Positions 36,638 to 48,576 are shown, numbered from the stretch's first letter. The stretch is 64,000 bases of DNA from Fen-999 sp041480065 (GCA_041480065.1 JBGOZF010000012.1:1-64000); one strand, 5' to 3'. The notes: generated by a model from the letters alone, not told the origin. Numbers and translations: made by a program.

Positions 36638-36822
36638 TGTTCCTGTTGCGCATCGTCGGCGTCCTGACGGCGATCGCTATCGGTTCGGGCATCGTCGCCT
36701 ACCTGTTCTCCGGCGACAAGCGTTACCTGCGCCTGGCGGGGCGCATTACCAAGTACGCCTTGCTCTTCGTCCTGATCGTGCTCGCGCTGATGTTTCTTGA
36801 GCGAGTGGTCGTCCTCCTTTAG
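36637..36822 (+). CDS. Small two-TM membrane protein
   Basis: A 61-residue protein with two hydrophobic segments (about 3-22 and 40-58) joined by a short basic loop (SGDKRYLRLAGR). It starts on the last base of the lpxC stop (TAATG), so it is probably translated with lpxC. No family name is known to me and no function can be given. Confidence 0.65.
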   Translation: MFLLRIVGVLTAIAIGSGIVAYLFSGDKRYLRLAGRITKYALLFVLIVLALMFLERVVVLL

Positions 36823-37254
36823 TCAGGATCGATCCACCAGCCTTTTCAGCGCCAGCCGGAGGGCAGACCCTTCCGGCAGGCCGTCCGCAAACGATGTGAG
36901 TCCACGCTTCTGCTTATCGCCAATATTGGTGCTGCTGGTGGTTCTGCGCGGCGTCGGGTTTTGGCGACCGGGTTGCACACGGATATCTATTCCGGTAACC
37001 TCCGCCGCCTCGAGTTGAAAAACTTTAGCCAGACGAGGCTCCATCTGCCGGAGCTTGGCACCGACCGCACTATTGGCGGCGTAAATAACGATTTTCCCCA
37101 ACTTGAAGTTGGCAACCCGTGCCTGCCGCGCAAGCGGCGTCGCGGACTCGAAAATGCGTTGAAGGCGCACCAGGCGCCAAGCGTGACTGGAAAGCCGGGC
37201 GAGACCGGCGTCGGCCATCAAACAGTCTTCCAGGCTGCGGGCTTGACGTCGCAT
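36823..37254 (-). CDS. DUF721 protein, DciA-like
   Basis: A 143-residue protein of the DciA/DUF721 type. Residues 20-95 (LSSHAWRLVRLQRIFES... ARVANFKLGKIVIYAANSAVGAKLRQMEPRL, read in parts) match the family's KH-like core, and the C-terminus is basic and probably disordered. DciA loads the replicative helicase DnaB where DnaC is absent. The place between lpxC and the M23/secA genes is the usual one in betaproteobacteria. Assignment is by pattern and synteny. Confidence 0.65.
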   Translation of the reverse strand: MRRQARSLEDCLMADAGLARLSSHAWRLVRLQRIFESATPLARQARVANFKLGKIVIYAANSAVGAKLRQMEPRLAKVFQLEAAEVTGIDIRVQPGRQNPTPRRTTSSTNIGDKQKRGLTSFADGLPEGSALRLALKRLVDRS

Positions 37255-37283
37255 GGTTCGGCCGGATCGAGAGGAGCAGGGAA

Positions 37284-38234
37284 GTGCATATTATTCTCGT
37301 TTCAGACCGCCTGACAACGGCGAAAACCATCGTCCTGACCCGGCGTCATCTGGCGTTCGCGGTGAGCGGTTTTGCGTTTCTGGTGCTCGGGCTGTCCTCG
37401 CTCTTCTCCTATATGACGGTTCGCCACGCGGCGGATATTCGCCTGCCCTTCCTCCAGGAAGTCGTGCAGGCGGCAAATGCCGAGCAGACCCGTGCCAGCC
37501 GCGAATTCGTGCGCGAGAATCTCAATGCCATGGCCGTCCGGCTCGGGCAGATGCAGGCGCAGTTGCTCCGGCTGGATTCCATGGGTGAGCGGCTTGCTGC
37601 GCTCGCCGGCGTCAAGCCGCAGGAACTGAAAGTCATCGAATCGGCGAAGAACGACGGCCGGGGCGGCCCCTTGATCCAGGCGACACCCCTTTCAACCGAT
37701 GATCTGCAGCGGGCGTTGGATTCACTTTCCAGCCAGGTCGACTATAAGGGAGACGCCCTGTCGCTGCTCGAAACCCAGATGCTCGACGATCGCATTCGCA
37801 AGAGCGCCCTGCCCAGTACGCTCCCGATCGACACGTCCTGGAATGCCTCCAGCTTCGGCTGGCGCATCGATCCGATCACCGGGCAGCGGGCCATGCACGA
37901 AGGCGTCGATTTTCCCGCCGATATCGGTACGCCGATCAGGGCGGCAGCGGCGGGCATCGTGGTCAATGTCGAACACCATCCCGCATATGGCAACGTGGTC
38001 GAGATCGATCACGGCAACGATCTGATCACCCGTTATGCCCATACGCTGCGCGTCCTGGTGCAGCCGGGCGCGTTGGTCAAACGCGGCCAGGTGGTTGCCG
38101 AGGTCGGCAACACCGGCCGCACGACCGGCCCCCATCTGCATTTCGAGGTTCGCATCAAGGGTGTGGCGCACAATCCCAACCGCTTCCTCGAGATGGCGCG
38201 AGCCAACGGTTCCAGGCTCGCCAGCCGTCGTTAA
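37284..38234 (+). CDS. M23 family peptidase, membrane-anchored
   Basis: A 316-residue protein with an N-terminal membrane helix (about 24-46), a coiled coil (about 55-115) and a C-terminal LytM/M23 domain. Zinc and active-site motifs are HEGVDFPADIGTPI (HxxxD) and GPHLHFEVRI (HxH). Such proteins are peptidoglycan endopeptidases or, when degenerate, amidase activators; here the zinc motifs are intact. GTG start with GAGGAGCAGGG upstream. Located just before secA, as in related genomes. Confidence 0.92.
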   Translation: MHIILVSDRLTTAKTIVLTRRHLAFAVSGFAFLVLGLSSLFSYMTVRHAADIRLPFLQEVVQAANAEQTRASREFVRENLNAMAVRLGQMQAQLLRLDSMGERLAALAGVKPQELKVIESAKNDGRGGPLIQATPLSTDDLQRALDSLSSQVDYKGDALSLLETQMLDDRIRKSALPSTLPIDTSWNASSFGWRIDPITGQRAMHEGVDFPADIGTPIRAAAAGIVVNVEHHPAYGNVVEIDHGNDLITRYAHTLRVLVQPGALVKRGQVVAEVGNTGRTTGPHLHFEVRIKGVAHNPNRFLEMARANGSRLASRR

Positions 38235-38248
38235 GCCTTTGTTACGCC

Positions 38249-38271
38249 TGCGGGGTCTGGCCGACCCCGCA
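38249..38271 (+). terminator. Hairpin between M23 gene and secA
   Basis: A 9-bp perfect stem (TGCGGGGTC / GACCCCGCA) with a 5-nt loop lies 15 bp after the M23 stop. It lacks a T tract, so it may be a weak terminator or an attenuating structure before secA. Confidence 0.45.
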
Positions 38272-38310
38272 TGCTAAAATCGCCGTTTGCCTAATTAGGG
38301 CGGCTTGTCC

Positions 38311-41049
<2,739 letters not shown>

Positions 41050-41066
41050 ACACCCGCCTCCCCCGG

Positions 41067-41113
41067 CCCCTCCTCGCGGAGGGGAGCCTGCAAGCGCGCT
41101 TCGCGCGGCTATT
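41067..41113 (+). terminator. GC-rich hairpins after secA
   Basis: CCCCTCC/GGAGGGG (41067-41084, 4-nt loop) is followed by a second GC palindrome around AAGCGCGCTTCGCGCGG (41093-41109). No T tract follows. They may terminate secA or belong to a dispersed GC-rich repeat. Confidence 0.4.
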
Positions 41114-41200
41114 ACGGGGTGGTCCGGCTGAGTCATGCGCGGGTGCGCCTCCGGCGCGTGCCGTCTCGCCTTGGGACGGCCCGGCGGCGCGACTAAGCTG

Positions 41201-42178
41201 ATGGAACTACGCACCATCTGCGAGGATGGTGATGCAGTCGTAATCCTCGATCAGACGCGGCTACCGAGCGAGGTTGCTTTCGTTCGCCTGACCACGCTCG
41301 ATCAGGCGGCCAATGCCATCCGCGTCATGCAGGTGCGCGGCGCGCCGTTGATCGGTGCCACCGCTGCCTATGGCGTCGCGCTGGCGCTCCAGGAAGGCAT
41401 CGGCCTCGACGAAGCGCTGGCAGTGCTGGCGGCCACCCGACCGACGGCCGTGAATCTTCGCTGGGCGCTCGAACGCATGAAGAGCCGCCTGTCAGGCGTC
41501 CCGGCCGATCGCCGCATTGAAATGGCCTGGGCCGAGGCGCGGGCAATTGCGGGCGAGGATGTGCGTGCCAACGCCGCCATCGGGCAATACGGATTGCCTC
41601 TGCTGGCTGGAATGCAGAGGCGACCGGTGCAGGTCATGACGCATTGCAATGCCGGCTGGCTGGCCACCGTGGCGCACGGCACCGCGATGGCGCCGGTCTA
41701 CGCCGCGCACGCCGATGGGCTTCCCGTTCACGTCTGGGTATCGGAAACCCGGCCGCGCAACCAGGGCCGGCTGACGGCCTGGGAACTCGAACAGGCCGGC
41801 ATCGACCACACGCTGATCGCCGACAACGCAGCGGGTTTGCTGATGATGCAGGGCAAGGTCGATTGCGTCATCGTCGGCGCCGATCGCATCGCCGCTAACG
41901 GCGATACTGCGAACAAGGTGGGTACGTATCTGAAAGCGCTGGCGGCGCGCGCGCATGGCGTGCCGTTCTACGTTGCCGCGCCGGTCTCCACCATCGACTT
42001 CGGTTGCCCGCAGGGCGCCGCCATTCCCATCGAGGAGCGTGCGGGCGACGAGTTGGGCGCGGGGTGCACTCCAGTCGCCAATCCGGCTTTCGACGTGACG
42101 CCGGCCGCGTTGATCACCGGCATCATCACCGAGCAGGGCGTCTTCCCGGCGGACGGGCTGTCGGCGATCGCGCGATGA
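41201..42178 (+). CDS. mtnA: S-methyl-5-thioribose-1-phosphate isomerase
   Basis: A 325-residue eIF2B-like isomerase that converts methylthioribose-1-P to methylthioribulose-1-P in methionine salvage. RGAPLIGATAAYGVAL near 47, HCNAGWLATVAHGTA (catalytic Cys) near 148 and GADRIAANGDTANKVGTY (catalytic Asp) near 226 are visible. The start at 41201 excludes an upstream GC-rich extension. Its stop overlaps the aldolase ATG (ATGA), which suggests a two-step pathway. Confidence 0.95.
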   Translation: MELRTICEDGDAVVILDQTRLPSEVAFVRLTTLDQAANAIRVMQVRGAPLIGATAAYGVALALQEGIGLDEALAVLAATRPTAVNLRWALERMKSRLSGVPADRRIEMAWAEARAIAGEDVRANAAIGQYGLPLLAGMQRRPVQVMTHCNAGWLATVAHGTAMAPVYAAHADGLPVHVWVSETRPRNQGRLTAWELEQAGIDHTLIADNAAGLLMMQGKVDCVIVGADRIAANGDTANKVGTYLKALAARAHGVPFYVAAPVSTIDFGCPQGAAIPIEERAGDELGAGCTPVANPAFDVTPAALITGIITEQGVFPADGLSAIAR

Positions 42179-42816
42179 ATGAGATCGAAATCAAGGCCAA
42201 GGTGCTGGCGACGGCGCGCGCCATGAACGCCGCGGGCATCAACCGCGGCAGCGCCGGCAACGTCAGCGTTCGCCACGGCGACGGCTTTCTCGTCACGCCG
42301 ACCGGAATGGCCTACGACGCCTGTGTGGCCGAGGACATCGTTTTCGTCGGGCTCGACGGTCGTGTCGAAGGGCGCCGCAAGCCCTCGTCGGAATGGCGTT
42401 TCCATCGCGACATCTATGCGGCCCGGCCGGAAGCCGGCGCCGTCGTCCATGCCCACTCGCCGTTTGCCGTCAGCCTGGCCTGCATGGGCTGCGACATTCC
42501 GCCGTTTCACTACATGATCGCCCGTTTCGGCGGACGCGATGTGCGCTGTGCGCGCTATGCCACCTTCGGCAGCCAGGAACTCTCTGACGCCATCGTGGCC
42601 GCGCTGGCGGACCGCCGCGGCTGTCTGATGGCCCATCACGGCATGGTCGTACTCGGCGCCAACCTCGATGAAGCGCTCGCGCTGGGGGTGGAACTCGAGA
42701 CCCTCTGCGAGCAGTACTGGCGCGTGATCCAGATCGGCGGTCCGCGCCTGCTTTCCGACGATGAGATGGCGCGGGTGCTGACCGAATTCGGTCACTACGG
42801 CCGGCAGGACGACTAG
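42175..42816 (+). CDS. Class II aldolase, probably for methylthioribulose-1-phosphate
   Basis: A 213-residue zinc class II aldolase/adducin-family protein. GSAGNVSVRHGDGFLVTPTG (about 24-43) is the phosphate site, SSEWRFHRDIYAARP follows, then VVHAHSPFAVSLA (zinc His pair) near 88 and MAHHGMVVLGANLDEAL. The fold also includes fuculose-1-P aldolase and MtnB dehydratase. Direct coupling to mtnA suggests the DHAP-shunt aldolase (Ald2 type), which splits methylthioribulose-1-P into DHAP and an aldehyde. MtnB is the alternative. Confidence 0.8.
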   Translation: MNEIEIKAKVLATARAMNAAGINRGSAGNVSVRHGDGFLVTPTGMAYDACVAEDIVFVGLDGRVEGRRKPSSEWRFHRDIYAARPEAGAVVHAHSPFAVSLACMGCDIPPFHYMIARFGGRDVRCARYATFGSQELSDAIVAALADRRGCLMAHHGMVVLGANLDEALALGVELETLCEQYWRVIQIGGPRLLSDDEMARVLTEFGHYGRQDD

Positions 42817-42871
42817 TTCAGGCCGCCGAAGGTCTGATACCATTTTGCCATCGAGACTGAGGACACGGTCC

Positions 42872-45733
42872 ATGGCGGAGGCGCAAGGGGCGGTTGAACT
42901 AGACCCCGACCAATTCATCAACACCTTGCGCGAGAGCGAGCTGTTCTACCGCCACGTTGTCGACAACGCGGTGGACGGCTTCTTCGTCATCGACAGAGAT
43001 CGCCGTTTCGTCGAGGTGAACGACACCCTGTGCGTCCTGTTCGGTTATCGCCGCGACGAGGTGATCGGCAAATCGCCCTTCGAGTTCGTTGCCGGCGAGA
43101 GCAAGGCCGTGCTGCTCGCGCAGATGCAGCGCATCGAAGTTACGGATCATCGGCATTACCGCTTGATCGGCCGCCGCGAGGATGGTTCGAATTTCCCGAT
43201 CCTTCTCAACAGCACCACCTACCGCAACGCAGCCGGCGAGATCGAGGGGGCGTTCGGCTTCGTCACCGACCTCACTCCGTTCGTCGAGGCCGAACAGGCG
43301 GTTGCCGCCTCGGAGCGCGAACTCCAGCGCATTCTCGATCACATGCAGGACACCTACTACCGCACCGACGTCGACGGCCGCGTGGTGCGGGCCTCGCGTT
43401 CGGTGAGTGGTCTGCTCGGGTATTCGCCGGAGGAGATGTTCGGTAAACCGCTGGCGGATTTCTACTATCATCCGCAGGACCGGCAGGACTTTCTGCGCAG
43501 CCTGACCGCGAGCGATGGCTGGCTCGCCGGCTACCAGTCCCGACTGCGGCACCGGGACGGCCGCGAGGTGTGGGTTCTGACCAACGCCCACTACCTGCGC
43601 GATGCCGATGGCCGTATCGTCGGCGTCGAAGGGACCACGCGCGACAACACCGAGCGTCGCCGCATGCTGGAGGCGTTGAAGAACAGCGAGGCAACGCTGG
43701 TCGGGCTGATCGAAGCTCTGCCTGACGCAGTCTTTCTCAAGGACGGCGAAGGCCACTGGCAGATCGTCAACCCGGCGGGTCTGGGGCTGTTCAGGTTGAA
43801 GGGCGAGGACTGGCAGGGCAAGGACTCGCAGCAGATTGCCGGCATCCGGCCCGATCTCAAGCCGGAGATGGTCGAATGCCGCGTCAGCGACCAGGCTGCA
43901 TGGCAGAACGGTCGGCTTACGCGCAGCGAGGAAACGATCATCGGCGAGGATGGCCAGGCGCACCACTGGGAGTTCGTCAAGCTGCCGCAGTTCAACCCCG
44001 ACGGCAGCCGCCGCGGTCTGGTCGTGGTGGCGCGCGATTTGACCGAACGGCGTCGCGCCGAGGAGGATCTGCGCCTGGCCGCGCAGGTCTTCGAGAACAG
44101 CGGCGAGGCCATCATGATCATGGATGCCGGTAACCGGGTCGTCTCGGTGAACCGCGCCTTCTCTGAAATGACCGGTTACCAGGCGGTAGAAGTGCTCGGC
44201 AGGACGCCGACCATGCTGCGGTCGGATCTTCATGACGAGGATTTCTACCAGCGTCTCTGGCACAGCGTGGCAGAGACCGGGTATTGGCAGGGCGAGATCT
44301 GGAATCGGCGCAAGAGCGGCGAGGCCTATCCCGAGTGGCTGGGCATTTCGACCCTGCACAGTGCGGACGGCAAGGTGACACATTACGTCGCGATTTCATC
44401 CGACATCAGCGAACGCAAGGCGGCGGAAGCGCGCATCGAATTCCTGGCGCACCACGACCCGCTCACCGACCTGCCGAATCGCCTGCTGCTCAAGGACCGG
44501 CTGGAGCGGGCGATCGCGCACGGCGAGCGCACGGGCACCAAGGTCGCGCTGCTGTTCATCGACCTCGACCGGTTCAAGACCGTCAACGATTCGCTCGGCC
44601 ACCCGGTCGGCGACCGCCTGCTGCGCGAGGCGGCGCAACGCCTGCGCGCCTGCATTCGCGATATGGATACCGTCAGCCGCCAGGGTGGCGACGAGTTCCT
44701 GGTCGTGCTGACGGAACTCGACGATGCCGATGCGGTGACCGGTGTGGCCGAGAACATCCTCTCGGCGCTGGCGGTGCCCTTTTCGCTCGATGGCCACGAC
44801 GTGGCGATCTCCTGCTCGGTCGGCATCGCCGTCTGCCCGGAAGACGGCAGCGATTTCGATGGCCTGCTGAAGAAGGCCGACATCGCCATGTATCACGCCA
44901 AGGAGGCGGGCCGCAACGCCTTCCGCTACTACTCCGAGCGCATGAACATCGACGCCCTCGAACGCCTCGACCTGCAAAACCGCTTGCGGCGCGGCCTGGA
45001 GCAGCGCGAGTTTGTCCTCTACTACCAGCCGTTGATCGAACTGGCGTCGAACCGCATCGTCGGCGCCGAGGCTCTGGTGCGCTGGAACAGCGACGACCTG
45101 GGGCTGGTGATGCCGGGCCGCTTCATCAACGTCGCCGAGGAGAGTGGCCTGATCGTGCCGCTCGGCGAGTGGGTGCTGCACGAAGCCTGCCACGAACTGC
45201 GCCGATGGCACGATGCCGGCCACACGCACCTGTCGATGGCAGTGAACCTCTCCGCCATTCAGTTCCGGCGCGGTAGCGTCGAGGAGAGCGTCATGCGCGC
45301 ATTGCGCGAAGCGGGTGCCGATCCAGCGGCGCTCGAACTGGAACTGACGGAATCCATCCTGCTCCAGGGCGCCGAGCATGTGCTGGCGACCGTTCGGCGT
45401 CTGAAGGGCCTGGGCATCCGGCTGTCGATCGACGACTTCGGCACCGGCTATTCGAGCCTGGCCTATCTCAAGCGCTTTGCCGTGGACAAGCTCAAGATCG
45501 ACCAGTCGTTCGTGCGCGATCTGCCGACCGATCCCGACAGCGCCGCCATCGTGCGCGCCGTCATCCAGATGGCCAAGAGCCTCAACCTGCTTGTCTTGGC
45601 CGAGGGCGTCGAGACGGCCGCCACGGCCGAAACCCTGCGCCTGTTGCGTTGCGACTACGTCCAGGGCTTCTTCTTCGACCGCCCGATGCCGGCGGAACAG
45701 TTCCGCGCCCTGATCGAGTCGGGGCAGCGCTAG
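42872..45733 (+). CDS. PAS-PAS-PAS-PAS-GGDEF-EAL c-di-GMP protein
   Basis: A 953-residue protein with four PAS modules (about 25-145, 155-275, 285-400, 405-525), a diguanylate cyclase domain with an intact GGDEF at 605-609 and a phosphodiesterase domain with an intact EAL at 733-735. Later catalytic blocks such as DDFGTGYSSLAYLK are present, so both activities are possible. No membrane helix or signal peptide is seen, so sensing is cytoplasmic, perhaps of redox or small ligands. The start has GAGGA upstream. Confidence 0.93.
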   Translation: MAEAQGAVELDPDQFINTLRESELFYRHVVDNAVDGFFVIDRDRRFVEVNDTLCVLFGYRRDEVIGKSPFEFVAGESKAVLLAQMQRIEVTDHRHYRLIGRREDGSNFPILLNSTTYRNAAGEIEGAFGFVTDLTPFVEAEQAVAASERELQRILDHMQDTYYRTDVDGRVVRASRSVSGLLGYSPEEMFGKPLADFYYHPQDRQDFLRSLTASDGWLAGYQSRLRHRDGREVWVLTNAHYLRDADGRIVGVEGTTRDNTERRRMLEALKNSEATLVGLIEALPDAVFLKDGEGHWQIVNPAGLGLFRLKGEDWQGKDSQQIAGIRPDLKPEMVECRVSDQAAWQNGRLTRSEETIIGEDGQAHHWEFVKLPQFNPDGSRRGLVVVARDLTERRRAEEDLRLAAQVFENSGEAIMIMDAGNRVVSVNRAFSEMTGYQAVEVLGRTPTMLRSDLHDEDFYQRLWHSVAETGYWQGEIWNRRKSGEAYPEWLGISTLHSADGKVTHYVAISSDISERKAAEARIEFLAHHDPLTDLPNRLLLKDRLERAIAHGERTGTKVALLFIDLDRFKTVNDSLGHPVGDRLLREAAQRLRACIRDMDTVSRQGGDEFLVVLTELDDADAVTGVAENILSALAVPFSLDGHDVAISCSVGIAVCPEDGSDFDGLLKKADIAMYHAKEAGRNAFRYYSERMNIDALERLDLQNRLRRGLEQREFVLYYQPLIELASNRIVGAEALVRWNSDDLGLVMPGRFINVAEESGLIVPLGEWVLHEACHELRRWHDAGHTHLSMAVNLSAIQFRRGSVEESVMRALREAGADPAALELELTESILLQGAEHVLATVRRLKGLGIRLSIDDFGTGYSSLAYLKRFAVDKLKIDQSFVRDLPTDPDSAAIVRAVIQMAKSLNLLVLAEGVETAATAETLRLLRCDYVQGFFFDRPMPAEQFRALIESGQR

Positions 45734-45742
45734 GCCGGCGCG

Positions 45743-46744
45743 CTAGACCTGCCCGGCGTCCCGCAGTTCGTCCTTCAGGTAGGCGTAGTAGATCGGTGCC
45801 GCGATGACGCCCGGCAGACCGAAGGCGGCTTCCATCGTCAGCATGGCCAGCAGCAGTTCCCAGGCGCGGGAGGCGATCTGCGAGCCGACGATGCGCGCGT
45901 TGAGGAAGTACTCCAGCTTGTGGATCACCACCAGGAAGGCGAGCGAGGCCAGGCCCATCTCGGGCGAATGGGACAGGCTGACGATGACGATGACGCTGTT
46001 GGAGATCAGATTCCCGATCACCGGCAGCAGGCCGACGACGAAGGTGACGGCGATCATCGTCTTGGTTAGCGGCAGGTTGACGCCGAACAGGGGTAGCAGA
46101 ACGACGAGATAGATGCCGGTCAGCGTCGTGTTGATCGCGGAAATGCGCACCTGGGCGAAGACGATGCGCCGGAAGGCGTCGGCCAGGCGACGCGCGCGCT
46201 CGGCGAGTGCCATCGCCAGGGGCGCCTGGGCGTGCGCTGCCGTTGCCTCGCGCAGTGCCAGCATGGCGCCGATGACGAGGCCGATCAGCACGTGGGCGAA
46301 GCCCCGTGCCGCCTCCTTGCCGGCCAGTTGCAGCTCGCTGGCGTGCTCGCGCAGCCAGTTCACCAGTGCATCCTTGAGGGCATCGGCATTGGCCGGCAGC
46401 GAGATGCTCGCCCATTCCGGCAGGGAGGTGCGCGACTTCTCGAGGATTTCGGCCAGCTTGCCCATCAAGCCGGCCATGCTGCCGGCGTCACTGCGGAATA
46501 TCGCCACGATGCCCATGCCGGCCAGCACGACGACGCCGATCATGGTCATCGCCAGCAGGGCCACGGCCACCAGCTTGGCGCGCTGGTTGGTCAGGCGTCG
46601 TTGCAGCAGCGGTGCCGTCAGGTGCACCAACTCGAAGACCAGCAATCCGGCCAGCAGCGCCGGCAGCAGATGGATCTCGAGGATAAGCACGAGTGCCAGA
46701 CCGGCAAGCAGCCAGGCGGCGATGTTGATGCGGTTGGCGGGCAT
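45743..46744 (-). CDS. AI-2E family transporter (PerM/YdiK type)
   Basis: A 333-residue membrane protein with about eight helices. The extended soluble region after helix 3 (about 85-150) and the block INTTLTGIYLVVLLPLFGV then FVVGLLPVIGNLISNS are typical of the PF01594 family. Members range from autoinducer-2 exporters to Na+/H+ antiporters; the substrate here is unknown. Convergent with the GGDEF-EAL gene. Confidence 0.88.
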   Translation of the reverse strand: MPANRINIAAWLLAGLALVLILEIHLLPALLAGLLVFELVHLTAPLLQRRLTNQRAKLVAVALLAMTMIGVVVLAGMGIVAIFRSDAGSMAGLMGKLAEILEKSRTSLPEWASISLPANADALKDALVNWLREHASELQLAGKEAARGFAHVLIGLVIGAMLALREATAAHAQAPLAMALAERARRLADAFRRIVFAQVRISAINTTLTGIYLVVLLPLFGVNLPLTKTMIAVTFVVGLLPVIGNLISNSVIVIVSLSHSPEMGLASLAFLVVIHKLEYFLNARIVGSQIASRAWELLLAMLTMEAAFGLPGVIAAPIYYAYLKDELRDAGQV

Positions 46745-46887
46745 GATGGCCTTGGTGATGTCGAAAACCCCGTATTCTCTCCCGCCGGCATCGCCACTAC
46801 AACGTCAACATGCGTTTCGCCGCCCGGCATGCAGGGGCGCCCGGGCGCCATTGTTCGCACCCGGTGCAGTCAGAGAGCAAAGCGGAG

Positions 46888-47988
46888 TCAGAGTATCGGC
46901 AGGCCGTGCTTCTCGCCGCGCTCGAAGACAACGTTGGCGCGGCCGACGATCAGCGAATCGAGCGCGCCGATGCGTTCGCGGTCCTTGTTGCCGTAGGGCA
47001 GGCGGTGCAGGATGTAGCGCATGGCATTCAGGCGCGCGCGCTTCTTGCAATCCGACTTGATCACCGTCCACGGGGCGTCGGCGGTGTCGGTGTAGAAGAA
47101 CATCGCCTCCTTGGCCTTGGTATAGCCCTCCCACTTGTTGAGCGACGCCAGGTCGATCGGCGAAAGCTTCCACTGCTTGAGCGGGTGCACGCGCCGCTCC
47201 TTGAAGCGCCGGCGCTGCTCGTCGCGGCTGACCGAGAACCAGAACTTGATCAGGTGTATGCCCTGCCGCACCAGCATGCGCTCGAACTCGGGCGCCTGGC
47301 GCATGAACTCCTCGTAATCCTTTTCGGTGCAGAAACGCATGACCTGTTCGACGCCGGCGCGGTTGTACCAGGAACGGTCGAACATCACGATCTCGCCGGC
47401 CGTCGGCAGGTGCTGAACGTAACGCTGGAAATACCACTGGCCATGCTCGTTCTCGGTCGGCTTCTCGAGTGCGACGACGCGGGCGCCGCGCGGGTTCAGG
47501 TGTTCCATGAAGCGCTTGATGGCGCCACCCTTGCCGGCGGCATCGCGCCCTTCGAACAGGACGACCACGCGCTGACCGGTCTCCTTGACCCAGGCCTGGA
47601 GTTTCAGCAGTTCGACCTGCAGGCGGAACTTCTCGCGTTCGTAGGTCCGGCGGGACATCAGGTTCTTGTAGGGATAGCCGCCGTCGCGCCAGTCGGGATT
47701 CAGCTCGTTGTCGGGGTTGATGCCGGCCGCTTCCACCAGCGCGCGCTGCTCCTTGAGCACGCTGCGCAGAAGGGTGATGGCTTCCTTGGCGGGCAGGCCG
47801 GAGAGCAGGTCGCGAACGGCATTTTGGCGCCGGCTGCGCGCGGCGTCCGTAGCTTCAATGACGGCATGGGCCTCGACGCGCGCCGGCGGCGAAGTCGGGC
47901 CGATATCGCCCGCTTTGGTGGGGCGAGGACGTGGTCGGCGCGGTGGCGCCGATGGTTCCGTGGCGGCTTCGGTCGCGGGCTTTCTCAT
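46888..47988 (-). CDS. ppk2: Polyphosphate kinase 2
   Basis: A 366-residue PPK2 enzyme transferring phosphate between polyphosphate and nucleotides. Walker A VLFEGRDAAGKGGAIKRF (about 141-158), Walker B MFDRSWYNRAGVE near 198 and a lid with KERRVHPLKQWKLSP. A basic, Pro-rich N-terminal extension of about 60 residues is probably disordered. Single-domain form; nucleotide preference cannot be read. It starts 2 bp after the KTSC gene stop, as last gene of a three-gene operon. Confidence 0.94.
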   Translation of the reverse strand: MRKPATEAATEPSAPPRRPRPRPTKAGDIGPTSPPARVEAHAVIEATDAARSRRQNAVRDLLSGLPAKEAITLLRSVLKEQRALVEAAGINPDNELNPDWRDGGYPYKNLMSRRTYEREKFRLQVELLKLQAWVKETGQRVVVLFEGRDAAGKGGAIKRFMEHLNPRGARVVALEKPTENEHGQWYFQRYVQHLPTAGEIVMFDRSWYNRAGVEQVMRFCTEKDYEEFMRQAPEFERMLVRQGIHLIKFWFSVSRDEQRRRFKERRVHPLKQWKLSPIDLASLNKWEGYTKAKEAMFFYTDTADAPWTVIKSDCKKRARLNAMRYILHRLPYGNKDRERIGALDSLIVGRANVVFERGEKHGLPIL

Positions 47989-47990
47989 GA

Positions 47991-48260
47991 TCAGGACTTC
48001 CCGAAAAGGTCGTCGAGCGGGTTCTTCTCCGACCCGCTATCGGCCGACGATGACACCGGCTGGCCGGCAAATTCCTCCTCGATATTGTCGCGGAACACGC
48101 TCCAGGCCGAGGCGGCCGTGGACAGTCGGCGCCAGATCTCCTGGCCGATGCCGCTGTACTCGATCAGGGTGCCGTCATCGAACTGCACCCGCAGCTTTCG
48201 TGACCCGGCATCGTAGCCGATGGCGCGCAGCCTGCCGGAACTGATCCGTCTCATCTCCAT
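47991..48260 (-). CDS. KTSC domain protein
   Basis: An 89-residue protein with a KTSC-like domain: IGYDAGSRKLRVQFDDGTLIEYSGI (in parts) followed by EIWRRLSTAASAWSVFRDNI; the usual K-T/S-C-like motif near the end is replaced by SAWSVFRDNI. The domain often accompanies nucleic-acid enzymes; its function is unknown. A second ATG lies two codons downstream. It sits between the Cys-rich small protein and ppk2. Confidence 0.75.
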   Translation of the reverse strand: MEMRRISSGRLRAIGYDAGSRKLRVQFDDGTLIEYSGIGQEIWRRLSTAASAWSVFRDNIEEEFAGQPVSSSADSGSEKNPLDDLFGKS

Positions 48261-48276
48261 GGCTGGCCGCACTGTT

Positions 48277-48486
48277 TCATGAATGATCGTCGGCCTTGCA
48301 CTCCGGCGCCTGTGCGGCCGCCTGTTGCGATGCCAGCTTCTGCCGCAGGCGCAGGTTCTTGTCCTCGTCGGCGAAGACGAAACGGCCATAGAGGACGCAG
48401 CCCTTCATGCCCGGATCGCAGGGCAGATTGCTGACCTTGGTGCAGTTATCATCGACTTCGTGGGGGCAGCCCCAACCGCCAGCCAT
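48277..48486 (-). CDS. Small Cys-rich conserved protein
   Basis: A 69-residue protein starting MAGGWGCPHEVDDNCTKVSN. Cys7, Cys15, Cys23 and Cys30 (CPHE, NCTK, PCDPG, GCVLYGRF) suggest a metal site, followed by a charged tail. No signal peptide. I have no family name; the spacing resembles small zinc or Fe-S proteins. It heads the minus-strand operon with the KTSC and ppk2 genes and is divergent from plsB. Confidence 0.7.
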   Translation of the reverse strand: MAGGWGCPHEVDDNCTKVSNLPCDPGMKGCVLYGRFVFADEDKNLRLRQKLASQQAAAQAPECKADDHS

Positions 48487-48576
48487 GAACGTTCTCCGGT
48501 CCGCCGGCCATCGATAGCCGACACTCCATTGTTGCCAATCTTGGGAGTAAAGTCGACTACCGGCTCTCAGAACAAT

